NCBI GenBank assembly: GCA_017469935.1
Contig: JAFUFL010000073.1
Location: 1 to 64,000 of the forward strand
Reading direction: 5' to 3'
Length of the DNA: 64,000 bases
Origin: Lachnospiraceae bacterium
Lineage (GTDB): Bacteria > Bacillota > Clostridia > Lachnospirales > Lachnospiraceae
In this document: piece by piece, positions 1-7,837 of the stretch
How the letters are laid out: the number at the start of each line of letters is the position of its first letter
Position numbering within the stretch: position 1 is the first letter of the stretch
The notes under the pieces: model-generated
Seen by the model: the letters and a program-made list of their open reading frames with translations, nothing else
The model's database searches: none
What the model was told of the DNA's origin: nothing
Made by a program: the position numbers and the translations under genes

Positions 1-14
1 AAGCAACTTCAGGT

Positions 15-44
15 TTGACAAAGCTATAGCATGGGGATTAGAAT
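15..44 (+). promoter_or_regulatory. sigma-A promoter of leuS
   Basis: TTGACA at 15-20 and TAGAAT at 39-44, separated by 18 bp. Transcription would begin near position 51, about 57 nt upstream of the leuS start codon. This leaves no room for a full T-box leader downstream of the promoter. Confidence 0.7.
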
Positions 45-48
45 GAAC

Positions 49-91
49 AAGATGTTATCCTGCTTTCAGTGGGATTTCATCTTGTATTTTT
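49..91 (+). promoter_or_regulatory. hairpin at the 5' end of the leuS transcript
   Basis: AAGATG-TT-ATCC (49-60) pairs with GGAT-TT-CATCTT (72-83), with one internal TT/TT mismatch, and is followed by a T-run at 87-91. If the promoter at 15-44 is used, the hairpin sits at the very start of the mRNA. It could be a 5' stabilising hairpin, a weak attenuator, or the terminator of a gene upstream of the window. Confidence 0.5.
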
Positions 92-107
92 GTAAAGGAG
101 CTGTTTC

Positions 108-2510
108 ATGAAATACGATTTTAAGAAGATTGAACCCAAGTGGCAGAAAAAGTGGGAAGACGCGAAACTTTTTGAAGCGAAGGACTTCAGTGACAAGCCC
201 AAGTTCTACGGCCTGGTGGAGTTCCCCTATCCCAGCGGCGCCGGCATGCACGTCGGCCATATCAAAGCGTACAGCAGCATGGAAGTGCTGTCGAGAAAGC
301 GCAGGATGCAGGGCTACAATGTTCTGTTTCCGATCGGCTATGATGCTTTCGGACTCCCCACGGAGAACTATGCCATCAAGACGAATACGCACCCCAGAGT
401 GATCACGGACGACAACATCGCGAAATTCTCGAATCAGCTGCGCAGCGTCGGATTTTCTTTCGACTGGTCCAGGACCGTTGATACCTCCAAGGAGGATTAC
501 TACAGATGGACGCAGTGGATCTTCCTCAAGCTGTTCGATCACGGACTTGTCTTCAGGGATAAGACACTGGTCAATTATTGCCCTCACTGCAAGGTCGTTC
601 TCTCCAACGAGGACAGCCAGGGCGGCAAGTGCGACATCTGCCATACGGATGTCATCCAGCTTCCCAAGGACGTCTGGTATCTTAAGATCACGGACTATGC
701 GGACAAGCTTCTGAAAGGCCTTGACACGGTGGAATATCCAGAGGCCATCAAGCAGCAGCAGATCAACTGGATCGGCAAATCCACCGGCGCCTTCGTGAAT
801 TTCACGATCGACGGCCTGGACGAAAAGCTTGAAATCTATACGACCCGTCCCGACACGCTGTTCGGCGTCACCTTCATGGTCATGGCGCCCGAGCACCCCA
901 TGATCGACAAGTATCAGGACCGCATCCGCAATATGGACGCGATCAACGCCTACAGGGATGAGTGCGCCAAGAAGACCGAGTTCGAGAGAACGCAGCTTGT
1001 CAAGGACAAGACCGGTCTCATGATCGAGGGACTCGAGGCGGTCAACCCCGTCAACGGAAAGAAGATCCCGATCTTCATCGCGGACTACGTAATGATGGGA
1101 TACGGCACCGGCGCCATCATGGCCGTTCCCGCTCATGACCAGAGAGACTGGGATTTCGCCCACGCGTTTAACGTTCCGATCATCGAGGTCATTAAGGGCG
1201 GCGACATCTCCAAGGAAGCTTATACCGGCGACGGAGAGATGGTGAACTCGGATTACCTCAATGGTCTTACCAACAAAAAGGATTCCATTGCCAGAATGAT
1301 CGGTATCCTCGAAGAGAAGGGAATCGGACATGCCGGCGTGCAGTTCAAGATGAAGGACTGGGCTTTCAACCGCCAGAGATACTGGGGAGAGCCTATTCCG
1401 CTGATCCACTGCCCGAAGTGCGGCGTTGTAGGCGTTCCTTACGAGGAACTTCCGCTCAGACTCCCCGAGGTCAAGGACTTTGAACCCGGAGAGGACGGCA
1501 AGTCCCCTCTCGCCAAGATCCCGGAATTTGTGAACTGCACTTGCCCCAAGTGCGGCGGAGCGGCGCAGAGAGAGACGGACACCATGCCCCAGTGGGCAGG
1601 CAGTTCCTGGTATTTCCTCCGCTACTGCGATCCCCACAACGACAAGGCGTTCGCGGACATGGACAAGCTCAAATACTGGATGCCCGTAGACTGGTACAAC
1701 GGCGGCATGGAGCATGTCACCAGACACCTGATCTACTCCAGATTCTGGCATCACTTCCTCTATGATATCGGCGAGGTCAACACCTCCGAGCCCTATTCCA
1801 AGCGCTCCGCGCAGGGCATGATCCTGGGCACGGACGGAGAGAAGATGAGCAAATCCAGAGGTAATGTGGTCGATCCGCTGGACATCGTCAACCAGTACGG
1901 CGCCGATACGCTCCGTGTCTATGTCCTGTTCATGGGCGATTACGGCAGCGCGGCACCCTGGAACGACAGCTCCGTGAAGGGCTGCAGAAGATTCCTCGAG
2001 CGCGTGGCGGGCCTGACAGACCTGATCACCGACGAGAAGAAGAAAGTTTCTTACGAAACACTTCTTCACAAGACCATCAAGAAGGTCACGGACGATATCG
2101 AGGCCCAGAAGTTCAACACCGCCATCGCGGCGCTGATGACGCTGATCAATGAGATCTACAAAGAGGGCAGCATCTGCAGAGAAGACCTGGTGATCTTCCT
2201 CAAGCTCCTTTCTCCTTTTGCACCTCACATCACGGAGGAGATCTATGAAGTGATCGGCGGAGAGGGATTCCTTACGGTTTCCGAGTGGCCCGAGTACGAC
2301 GAGTCCAAGACCGTGGACGAGACGATCGAGGTCGGCGTCCAGGTCAACGGCAAGGTCCGCGCGGCGGTATCCATCCCCGCGGGCTGCGATAAGGACACGG
2401 CACTGGCAGCGGCAAAGGCCAATGAGAGAGTGGCGTCCTTTATCGAAGGCAAGAAGATCGTCAAGGAGATCTTTGTGCCCGGAAAGATCATCAACATCGT
2501 CGTAAAATAA
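108..2510 (+). CDS. leuS: leucyl-tRNA synthetase
   Basis: Charges tRNA(Leu) with leucine in the cytoplasm. The 800-residue protein has the usual bacterial LeuRS length. It shows the class I HIGH signature as HVGH near residue 48 after PYPSGAGM, an editing domain in the middle (TTRPDTLFG near residue 246), zinc-type cysteine pairs (CPHC/CDIC and CPKC/CPKC), and the KMSKS loop (GEKMSKSRGN) near residue 580. The anticodon-binding domain and the C-terminal domain ending in INIVVK are complete. AAGGAG at 95-100 precedes the ATG. It has its own promoter and a strong terminator, so it is probably monocistronic. A long frame on the opposite strand is a shadow of this gene. Confidence 0.98.
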   Translation: MKYDFKKIEPKWQKKWEDAKLFEAKDFSDKPKFYGLVEFPYPSGAGMHVGHIKAYSSMEVLSRKRRMQGYNVLFPIGYDAFGLPTENYAIKTNTHPRVITDDNIAKFSNQLRSVGFSFDWSRTVDTSKEDYYRWTQWIFLKLFDHGLVFRDKTLVNYCPHCKVVLSNEDSQGGKCDICHTDVIQLPKDVWYLKITDYADKLLKGLDTVEYPEAIKQQQINWIGKSTGAFVNFTIDGLDEKLEIYTTRPDTLFGVTFMVMAPEHPMIDKYQDRIRNMDAINAYRDECAKKTEFERTQLVKDKTGLMIEGLEAVNPVNGKKIPIFIADYVMMGYGTGAIMAVPAHDQRDWDFAHAFNVPIIEVIKGGDISKEAYTGDGEMVNSDYLNGLTNKKDSIARMIGILEEKGIGHAGVQFKMKDWAFNRQRYWGEPIPLIHCPKCGVVGVPYEELPLRLPEVKDFEPGEDGKSPLAKIPEFVNCTCPKCGGAAQRETDTMPQWAGSSWYFLRYCDPHNDKAFADMDKLKYWMPVDWYNGGMEHVTRHLIYSRFWHHFLYDIGEVNTSEPYSKRSAQGMILGTDGEKMSKSRGNVVDPLDIVNQYGADTLRVYVLFMGDYGSAAPWNDSSVKGCRRFLERVAGLTDLITDEKKKVSYETLLHKTIKKVTDDIEAQKFNTAIAALMTLINEIYKEGSICREDLVIFLKLLSPFAPHITEEIYEVIGGEGFLTVSEWPEYDESKTVDETIEVGVQVNGKVRAAVSIPAGCDKDTALAAAKANERVASFIEGKKIVKEIFVPGKIINIVVK

Positions 2511-2526
2511 TAACAGAAAAGAACGG

Positions 2527-2557
2527 AAAGCCGGACCGGCAGCGGTCCGGCTTTTTT
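2527..2557 (+). terminator. rho-independent terminator of leuS
   Basis: AGCCGGACC pairs with GGTCCGGCT across a short loop, followed by TTTTTT. It lies 17 bp after the leuS stop codon. Confidence 0.9.
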
Positions 2558-2619
2558 GGGGCGGAGGAGTCCCGGAAGGGGAAAAGCAGGCGATCTCCGC
2601 AGTTTTTGATTGTACATGA

Positions 2620-2653
2620 TTGACAGAATTGCATTAAATGTATACAATTATGC
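2620..2653 (+). promoter_or_regulatory. gntR-icd promoter with overlapping GntR-type operator
   Basis: TTGACA (2620-2625) and TACAAT (2643-2648) are spaced by 17 bp. A 16-bp palindrome with one mismatched pair, TAAATGTATACAATTA (2635-2650), lies across the -10 element. Its GTATAC core with flanking T and A fits the operator type of FadR/FCD-class GntR proteins. This position predicts autorepression by the protein encoded directly downstream. A perfect TTGTATACAA occurs in the citrate synthase leader at 63561-63570. Confidence 0.7.
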
Positions 2654-2727
2654 AAGATATTCTTCTCGCCCGGAGAGAAGAAAAAATGGGGTAACAGGCG
2701 GGGAGGGGCCCGCAGAATGGAGATGAA

Positions 2728-3426
2728 ATGAACAGCGAGTATGACTTTAATAAAGAAGTCTCCGACAAGTATTCTCTTAGGGGAAGGGTGTTTCACAAGA
2801 TCCGCAGCGATATTTTGAACGGGAGGTACAAGGAACACGAAGAACTCAAGGAGATACGGATCGGCAAAGAGCTTGGGGTATCGAGAACGCCGGTGAGAGA
2901 GGCGCTCAGGCAGCTGGAACTGGAAGGACTTGTACAGATCATTCCCAACAGGGGAGCTTTTGTGACCGGAATTCAGGAAAATGACGTGCGCGATATCTAC
3001 GCGATCCGTGCGCTGCTGGAAGGGCTCTGCGCGCGCTGGGCGACGGAGAGGATCACGCCGGAACAGCTGGAAGCCATGGAAGAGAATGTCTATCTGGCGG
3101 AATTCCACGCGGGAAAGGGGCATATGGAGCAGATGGCCGAGCTGGACAACCAGTTCCACCACATCCTCTATGACGCTTGCGGCTCCAAGATGCTGGAGCA
3201 TCAGCTGATCGATTATCACTCTTATGTGATGAGGATCCGCAGGAAGACCCTTTCGACCATAGAGAGAAGCACGGCCTCCAACAAGGAGCACAGGGCGATC
3301 ATGGAGGCGATCCGTGCGGGAAAAGCGGATCTTGCAGAGCGGCTGGCCGGTGAGCATATGAAGAATGCTTACGAGAATATGGTCAAGAACCGCCTGTACG
3401 ATATATACAAAAATTCGGAGGACTAA
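2728..3426 (+). CDS. GntR-family transcriptional regulator, FCD subfamily
   Basis: A 232-residue DNA-binding regulator. Residues about 15-80 form the GntR winged helix ([39 protein letters not shown]). Residues about 90-220 are an all-helical FCD effector domain with the expected metal/ligand residues in [20 protein letters not shown] and [11 protein letters not shown] domains commonly bind small carboxylates. The stop codon lies 23 bp before icd, with no terminator between them, so the two form an operon. The palindrome over its own promoter, and the matching one at citrate synthase, suggest control of citrate/isocitrate metabolism. The effector is not determined by the sequence. Confidence 0.92.
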   Translation: MNSEYDFNKEVSDKYSLRGRVFHKIRSDILNGRYKEHEELKEIRIGKELGVSRTPVREALRQLELEGLVQIIPNRGAFVTGIQENDVRDIYAIRALLEGLCARWATERITPEQLEAMEENVYLAEFHAGKGHMEQMAELDNQFHHILYDACGSKMLEHQLIDYHSYVMRIRRKTLSTIERSTASNKEHRAIMEAIRAGKADLAERLAGEHMKNAYENMVKNRLYDIYKNSED

Positions 3427-3449
3427 GACACTCCGGGAAGGAGCAGAAC

Positions 3450-4664
3450 ATGCAGAAGATACAGATGACTACCCCTTTGGTGGAAATGGACGGAGACGAG
3501 ATGACAAGGATCATCTGGAAGATGATCAAGGACGACCTCCTTCTCCCTTTCATTGATCTCAAGACAGAGTACTATGACCTGGGCCTGAAGAAGAGAGATG
3601 AGACGGACGACCAGATCACGATCGACTCCGCCGAGGCAACCAAAAAATACGGTGTTGCCGTAAAATGCGCGACGATCACGCCGAACGCCGCCAGAGTGGA
3701 GGAGTATAATCTCAAGAAAATGTACAAGAGCCCCAACGCGACGATCCGCGCGGCGCTGGACGGCACGGTGTTCAGGGCTCCTATCCTGGTAAAAGGCATC
3801 GATCCCTATGTGCGCACATGGAAGAAGCCGATCACAATGGCCCGTCACGCTTACGGCGACGTCTACAAGAACGCCGAGATCAGGGTTCCCGGAGCAGGTA
3901 CGGCTGAGATCGTCTTTAAGGGAGAGAACGGCGAAGAAATCCGCAAGACGATCCACAAATTTACCGGCCCCGGCATCATCCAGGGCATTCACAACACGGA
4001 CAAGTCCATTGAAGGGTTTGCCAGAAGCTGCTTCGAGTACGCGCTGAGCGTCAAGCAGGACCTGTGGTTCTCCGTTAAGGACACCATTTCCAAGACCTAT
4101 GACACAAACTTCAAGGAGATCTTCCAGAAGCTGTATGACACGGAGTACAAGGCCAAATTCGATGAGATCGGCACCACTTACTTCTACACGCTGATCGACG
4201 ACGCCGTGGCCCGCGTCATGCGCTCCGAGGGCGGTTTTGTCTGGGCTCTCAAGAACTATGACGGCGACGTCATGAGCGATATGATGGCGACGAGCTTTGG
4301 CTCCCTCGCCATGATGACGTCCATTCTCGTATCTCCCGCGGGCTATTTCGAGTATGAGGCCGCGCACGGAACGGTACAGAGACACTACTACAAGCACCTC
4401 AAGGGAGAGAAGACCTCCACGAACTCCGTCGCGACCATCTTCGCATGGACCGGCGCGCTGAGAAAGAGAGGAGAGCTGGACGGCAACAAGGAGCTCATGG
4501 AGTTTGCGGACAAGCTCGACGAGGCGACTTTGGAGACCATCGAATCCGGAAAGATGACCGGCGACCTGGCGCTGATCACGAGGATCCCGGATGTGCAGAA
4601 ACTCGGAACGGAAGAGTTCATTCTGGCCATCAGGGAGAACCTGGAGAAGAAGCTGTCTGTCTGA
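3450..4664 (+). CDS. icd: NADP-dependent isocitrate dehydrogenase (eukaryotic-type)
   Basis: Oxidatively decarboxylates isocitrate to 2-oxoglutarate with reduction of NADP+. The 404-residue protein starts [16 protein letters not shown] and contains [32 protein letters not shown] and [11 protein letters not shown]. These are hallmarks of the homodimeric subfamily found in eukaryotes and some anaerobic bacteria, not the E. coli type. GGAAGGAG precedes the ATG. It is co-transcribed with the GntR gene just upstream. With citrate synthase at the other end of the window it makes up two steps of the oxidative branch that supplies 2-oxoglutarate for glutamate. Aconitase is not present in this window. 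Confidence 0.96.
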   Translation: MQKIQMTTPLVEMDGDEMTRIIWKMIKDDLLLPFIDLKTEYYDLGLKKRDETDDQITIDSAEATKKYGVAVKCATITPNAARVEEYNLKKMYKSPNATIRAALDGTVFRAPILVKGIDPYVRTWKKPITMARHAYGDVYKNAEIRVPGAGTAEIVFKGENGEEIRKTIHKFTGPGIIQGIHNTDKSIEGFARSCFEYALSVKQDLWFSVKDTISKTYDTNFKEIFQKLYDTEYKAKFDEIGTTYFYTLIDDAVARVMRSEGGFVWALKNYDGDVMSDMMATSFGSLAMMTSILVSPAGYFEYEAAHGTVQRHYYKHLKGEKTSTNSVATIFAWTGALRKRGELDGNKELMEFADKLDEATLETIESGKMTGDLALITRIPDVQKLGTEEFILAIRENLEKKLSV

Positions 4665-4680
4665 CAAAATATAGAGAATT

Positions 4681-4727
4681 AAAAAAGGGAGTGTGAAGAT
4701 TTCGGTCTTCACACTCCTTGTTTTTTT
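4681..4727. terminator. bidirectional terminator between icd and the ABC-F gene
   Basis: Perfect 12-bp stem GGAGTGTGAAGA (4688-4699) / TCTTCACACTCC (4706-4717), flanked by AAAAAA on the left and TTTTTTT on the right. It can terminate both convergent transcripts. Confidence 0.92.
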
Positions 4728-4753
4728 CGAGATCGGAACGGAGTCCCGGCTCG

Positions 4754-6757
4754 TCACATATTCTCGCTGAGCTCTTCCCACTGCTCATAGAGAGAGGCGA
4801 GCTCCTCCTCGAGAGCTTCTTTCTTTTTGTTCAGTTCGCCGAGTTTTGCGGCGTCTGAATAATTTTCCGGAAGTGCCATCTTTTCCTCGAGAGAGGCGAT
4901 CTCTTCTTCGGCGGACGCTATTTTGTCCTCACATTTGCGAAGATCATTTGCGGCCTTGCGCTGTCTGGCCTGTTCCTCCTTCTGCTGTGCCCAGCTCAGC
5001 TTTTCCGGGGAAGCGGGCGCTTTTGAGCCGGAGGAAACCGACGCAGAGGCGGGGGCGGCCTTTTCCTGCACGCCCTGGCCGTCCCGGTAGGCGTCCTGCA
5101 GGAGCACGTCCTCCACCTGGGCCGATTTTTCCAGATAAAAGTCGTAGTTTCCGATAAAGCGGTCCGGCGTCTTCTCCGAATTATTGCCCGGGTAGTTCAA
5201 GAGGACGGTCTTTGTAAGGGACAAAATACGGCTGGCCGTATGGTTGATGAAATAGCGGTCGTGCGACACGTACAGGACGGTCCCCTCGTAGGAGTTGAGG
5301 GCGTTCTCGAGCACTTCCTTGGAGACGAGGTCCAGGTGGTTGGTGGGCTCGTCGAGGATCAGGAAGTTGGCCTTGGAGAGCATGAGCTTGGCCAGTGAAA
5401 CGCGTCCCTTCTCGCCGCCGCTCAGGTCGCCGATCTGCTTGAAGACTTCTTCGCCCGTAAAGAGGAAGGAGGCGAGCAGGCTCCGGATCTGGGTGTTGGT
5501 CATGGAAGGGTACTCGTCGGAGATCTCCTCGAACACGGTCTTTTCGTCGTGCAGCACATGATGTTCCTGGTCGTAATAGCCGATATGGACATTGGTCCCG
5601 AGACGGATCACGCCCGTGTCGGGGGCCACCACTTCATTGAGGATCCCCAGGATCGTGGATTTGCCGGTGCCGTTGTCGCCGATCAGCGCCACGTGTTCGC
5701 CGCGCCGGATCTTGAAAGAGATGCCGGCAAACAATTTTTTGTCCCCGTAGGATTTGGAGAGGTCATCGACGGAGAGCACCTCGCGCCCGCTCTTTATGCA
5801 GGGCGTAAAGACCAGGTGCATGTCGTCGCGAAGCTCTACCGGTTTCTCCAGGACCTCCGTGCGCTGCAGCATTTTCTCGCGGCTCTCGGCGCGCTTTATG
5901 GATTTCTCGCGGTTAAAGCGGCGGAGCTTCTCGATCACTTCCTCCTGGTGGCGGATCTGCGCCTGGTTGTTCATGTAGGCGTGGTACTGCTGCTCCCTGA
6001 GCGCTTTTTTGCGCTCGGCGTAAACGGAATAGTTGCCCCCGAACAGGGTGCTCTTTCCGTTTTCGATCTCGACGATCTTCGTGACGGTCCTGTCCAGGAA
6101 GTAGCGGTCGTGGGAGACCACGAGAACCGTACCCTTGTAGTTCATCAGATAGGTCTCGAGCCAGCGGATGCTGTTCATGTCCAGGTGGTTGGTGGGCTCG
6201 TCGAGCATGAGCAGGTCCGGCTTCTGCAAGAGGAGCTTGCCCAGGGCGACGCGCGTCTTCTGGCCGCCGGAGAGGGTGGACACTTTCTGCTCAAATTCCG
6301 AGGAGGCAAAGCCCAGGCCCTTGAGGACGCCCTGGACTTCTCCCTTGTAGGCGTAGCCGTTCTCCCGCTCAAAGCGGTGCAGAAGGTCTGTATACTCGGC
6401 GATTGTCTCGGTGAGGGCTTCCCCTTTGAGGACATCCATCTGGTGCTCGTACTCGGTGAGGCGCTTTTCCATATCGATCAGATACTGTTTGACGGACAGA
6501 ACTTCCTCGTAAACGGTGCGCTCCGAGGAGAGCCCCTGGTTCTGCGCCAGGTACCCGTACGTGCAGTCTCTCTCAAAAGAGACCGTGCCCTGGTCGGGGA
6601 CTTCCTGCCCGACAATGATCCGCAGAAGAGTCGTCTTCCCGGCCCCGTTGACACCTATGATGGCAGCTTTGTCGCCCTTTTCCAGGTGGAAGGTGACGTC
6701 GCGGAGGACGATATTTTCGGGATATTCTTTACTTATGTGGTGACATGCAAGGATCAT
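4754..6757 (-). CDS. ABC-F family ATPase (Uup/YdiF-like)
   Basis: A soluble tandem ATPase of the ABC-F family. Members act on ribosomes in translation rescue or antibiotic resistance rather than in transport. The chosen start gives 667 residues beginning MILACHHISKEYPE. Each half has a Walker A motif (GVNGAGKTT, GDNGTGKST), a signature (LSGGQKTR, LSGGEKGR) and a Walker B (LLMLDEPTNHLD, FLILDEPTNHLD). A charged linker lies between the halves and a Glu/Lys-rich C-terminal coiled coil covers about the last 80 residues. There are no membrane segments. An in-frame extension upstream would start inside the -10 box, so it was not used. The ribosome-binding site is weak. The exact ABC-F subfamily is not certain. 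Confidence 0.93.
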   Translation of the reverse strand: MILACHHISKEYPENIVLRDVTFHLEKGDKAAIIGVNGAGKTTLLRIIVGQEVPDQGTVSFERDCTYGYLAQNQGLSSERTVYEEVLSVKQYLIDMEKRLTEYEHQMDVLKGEALTETIAEYTDLLHRFERENGYAYKGEVQGVLKGLGFASSEFEQKVSTLSGGQKTRVALGKLLLQKPDLLMLDEPTNHLDMNSIRWLETYLMNYKGTVLVVSHDRYFLDRTVTKIVEIENGKSTLFGGNYSVYAERKKALREQQYHAYMNNQAQIRHQEEVIEKLRRFNREKSIKRAESREKMLQRTEVLEKPVELRDDMHLVFTPCIKSGREVLSVDDLSKSYGDKKLFAGISFKIRRGEHVALIGDNGTGKSTILGILNEVVAPDTGVIRLGTNVHIGYYDQEHHVLHDEKTVFEEISDEYPSMTNTQIRSLLASFLFTGEEVFKQIGDLSGGEKGRVSLAKLMLSKANFLILDEPTNHLDLVSKEVLENALNSYEGTVLYVSHDRYFINHTASRILSLTKTVLLNYPGNNSEKTPDRFIGNYDFYLEKSAQVEDVLLQDAYRDGQGVQEKAAPASASVSSGSKAPASPEKLSWAQQKEEQARQRKAANDLRKCEDKIASAEEEIASLEEKMALPENYSDAAKLGELNKKKEALEEELASLYEQWEELSENM

Positions 6758-6860
6758 GTGCTTTCTCTCTCGTAAGGCCCTGCGCCGGGTATTTCGGGAG
6801 CGCAAGGTGCCTGCTTTCGTTATTAAAAATTTGAACTTTCTGATTTCACCGATACTCCTC

Positions 6861-6889
6861 ATAATATAAAAAATCAGGGGATAAGTCAA
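6861..6889 (-). promoter_or_regulatory. promoter of the ABC-F gene
   Basis: On the minus strand, TTGACT (6884-6889) and TATTAT (6861-6866) have a 17-bp spacer. This gives a leader of roughly 95 nt before the ATG at 6757, long enough for attenuation, but I see no clear terminator hairpin in it. Confidence 0.65.
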
Positions 6890-6951
6890 ACAAGGGAAAA
6901 GGGATCTCTCCGGCCGGAAAGAGAGCGGGGACGAGAGAGAGGTTTTGGGAA

Positions 6952-6980
6952 TTGACGTCATTTTACGGAATCGATATAAT
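6952..6980 (+). promoter_or_regulatory. promoter of rex
   Basis: TTGACG (6952-6957) and TATAAT (6975-6980) with a 17-bp spacer, divergent from the ABC-F promoter. No Rex-type operator (TTGT...ACAA with A/T-rich arms) overlaps it. Confidence 0.8.
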
Positions 6981-7020
6981 AAAGACAGTTTAATAAATAA
7001 GAAAGGATATTACAGGCATC

Positions 7021-7659
7021 GTGGAAGAACGGGGGATTTCACAGGCAGTAATCGGACGACTGCCTCGTTATTACAGATACCTAGGCGACCTTAAGAACGA
7101 AGGTGTCGAGAGGATTTCTTCGCAGGAGCTGAGCAGGATCATGAACGTCACTGCCTCGCAGATCCGGCAGGATTTCAATAATTTCGGCGGTTTCGGGCAG
7201 CAGGGATACGGGTACAATACCAGCTATCTGTACGAAGAGATCGGCAAGATACTGGGGCTGAACAAGCAGCATGATATGATCCTGATCGGCGCCGGCAATC
7301 TGGGACAGGCACTGGTCAATTACATGAATCACAAGAACAGGGGATTCTCTTTCAAGGGAGCCTTTGATGTCAATCCGGGGCTGCACGGCAGGAAGATTGC
7401 AAATGTGCCGATTTTTCCCATGGAACAGATGACGGGATTTATCAGAGAGAATAATATTGATATCGCGGTACTTACGGTTCCGAAAGCTGCGGCCATTGAG
7501 ATTACGCAGGTGCTGACGGAAACTCCGATCAAGGCAATATGGAATTTTGCCCATGTAGACCTTAAAGTGCCGGACAGGATTCAGGTGGAGAGCGTACATC
7601 TGCAGGACAGCCTGATGAAACTTTCTTATAACATACGGCGGTACGAAGATGAGAACTGA
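7021..7659 (+). CDS. rex: redox-sensing transcriptional repressor Rex
   Basis: Senses the NADH/NAD+ ratio and represses fermentation and electron-transfer genes when NADH is low. The 212-residue protein has an N-terminal winged helix (AVIGRLPRYYRYLGDL, ISSQELSRIMNVTASQIRQDF, then FGGFGQQGYGYN) over residues 1-80. A Rossmann domain follows with GAGNLGQAL near residues 87-95, and a C-terminal swapped helix ends in IRRYEDEN. The start is GTG at 7021. The AGGA at 7002-7005 is rather far upstream, but no better start exists in frame. It has its own promoter and terminator. nfnAB and other redox genes nearby are plausible targets, but no clear Rex box was seen upstream of them. Confidence 0.96.
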   Translation: MEERGISQAVIGRLPRYYRYLGDLKNEGVERISSQELSRIMNVTASQIRQDFNNFGGFGQQGYGYNTSYLYEEIGKILGLNKQHDMILIGAGNLGQALVNYMNHKNRGFSFKGAFDVNPGLHGRKIANVPIFPMEQMTGFIRENNIDIAVLTVPKAAAIEITQVLTETPIKAIWNFAHVDLKVPDRIQVESVHLQDSLMKLSYNIRRYEDEN

Positions 7660-7692
7660 AAGCGCGGGACGCCGGCGGAATGAGAAATTACC

Positions 7693-7734
7693 ACGCCTTT
7701 TCCGGAGAGATCCGGGAAAGGCGTAACTTTTTGC
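7693..7734 (+). terminator. terminator of rex
   Basis: ACGCCTTTTCCGGA (7693-7706) pairs with TCCGGGAAAGGCGT (7711-7724) around GAGA, followed by a T-run at 7728-7732. Confidence 0.85.
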
Positions 7735-7765
7735 ACAAAGCAATGAGCCATGCGTGGACAGGATG

Positions 7766-7825
7766 GCGAACGATCAGCGAGAGCTTGCTCTCAGATGAGC
7801 GTTCGCAGCCGGGATACAATCCGGC
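7766..7825 (+). other. two hairpins in the nnrDE leader
   Basis: An imperfect long hairpin has outer arms GCGAACG (7766-7772) and CGTTCGC (7800-7806) and an inner GAGAG/CTCTC. A second hairpin GCCGG/CCGGC (7808-7825) ends just before the AAAGGAGAG ribosome-binding site. Function unknown; it may influence translation initiation or be a repeat remnant. Confidence 0.5.
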
Positions 7826-7837
7826 AAAGGAGAGATT

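Noticed and set aside
66..2228. Long frame on the minus strand opposite leuS (and similar long ones opposite ppdK, rel, groEL, the nfn and ligA genes)
   Set aside because: They are antisense to genes with clear family motifs, have no ribosome-binding sites, and their protein sequences look like mirror artefacts of biased codon use in a G+C-rich genome.
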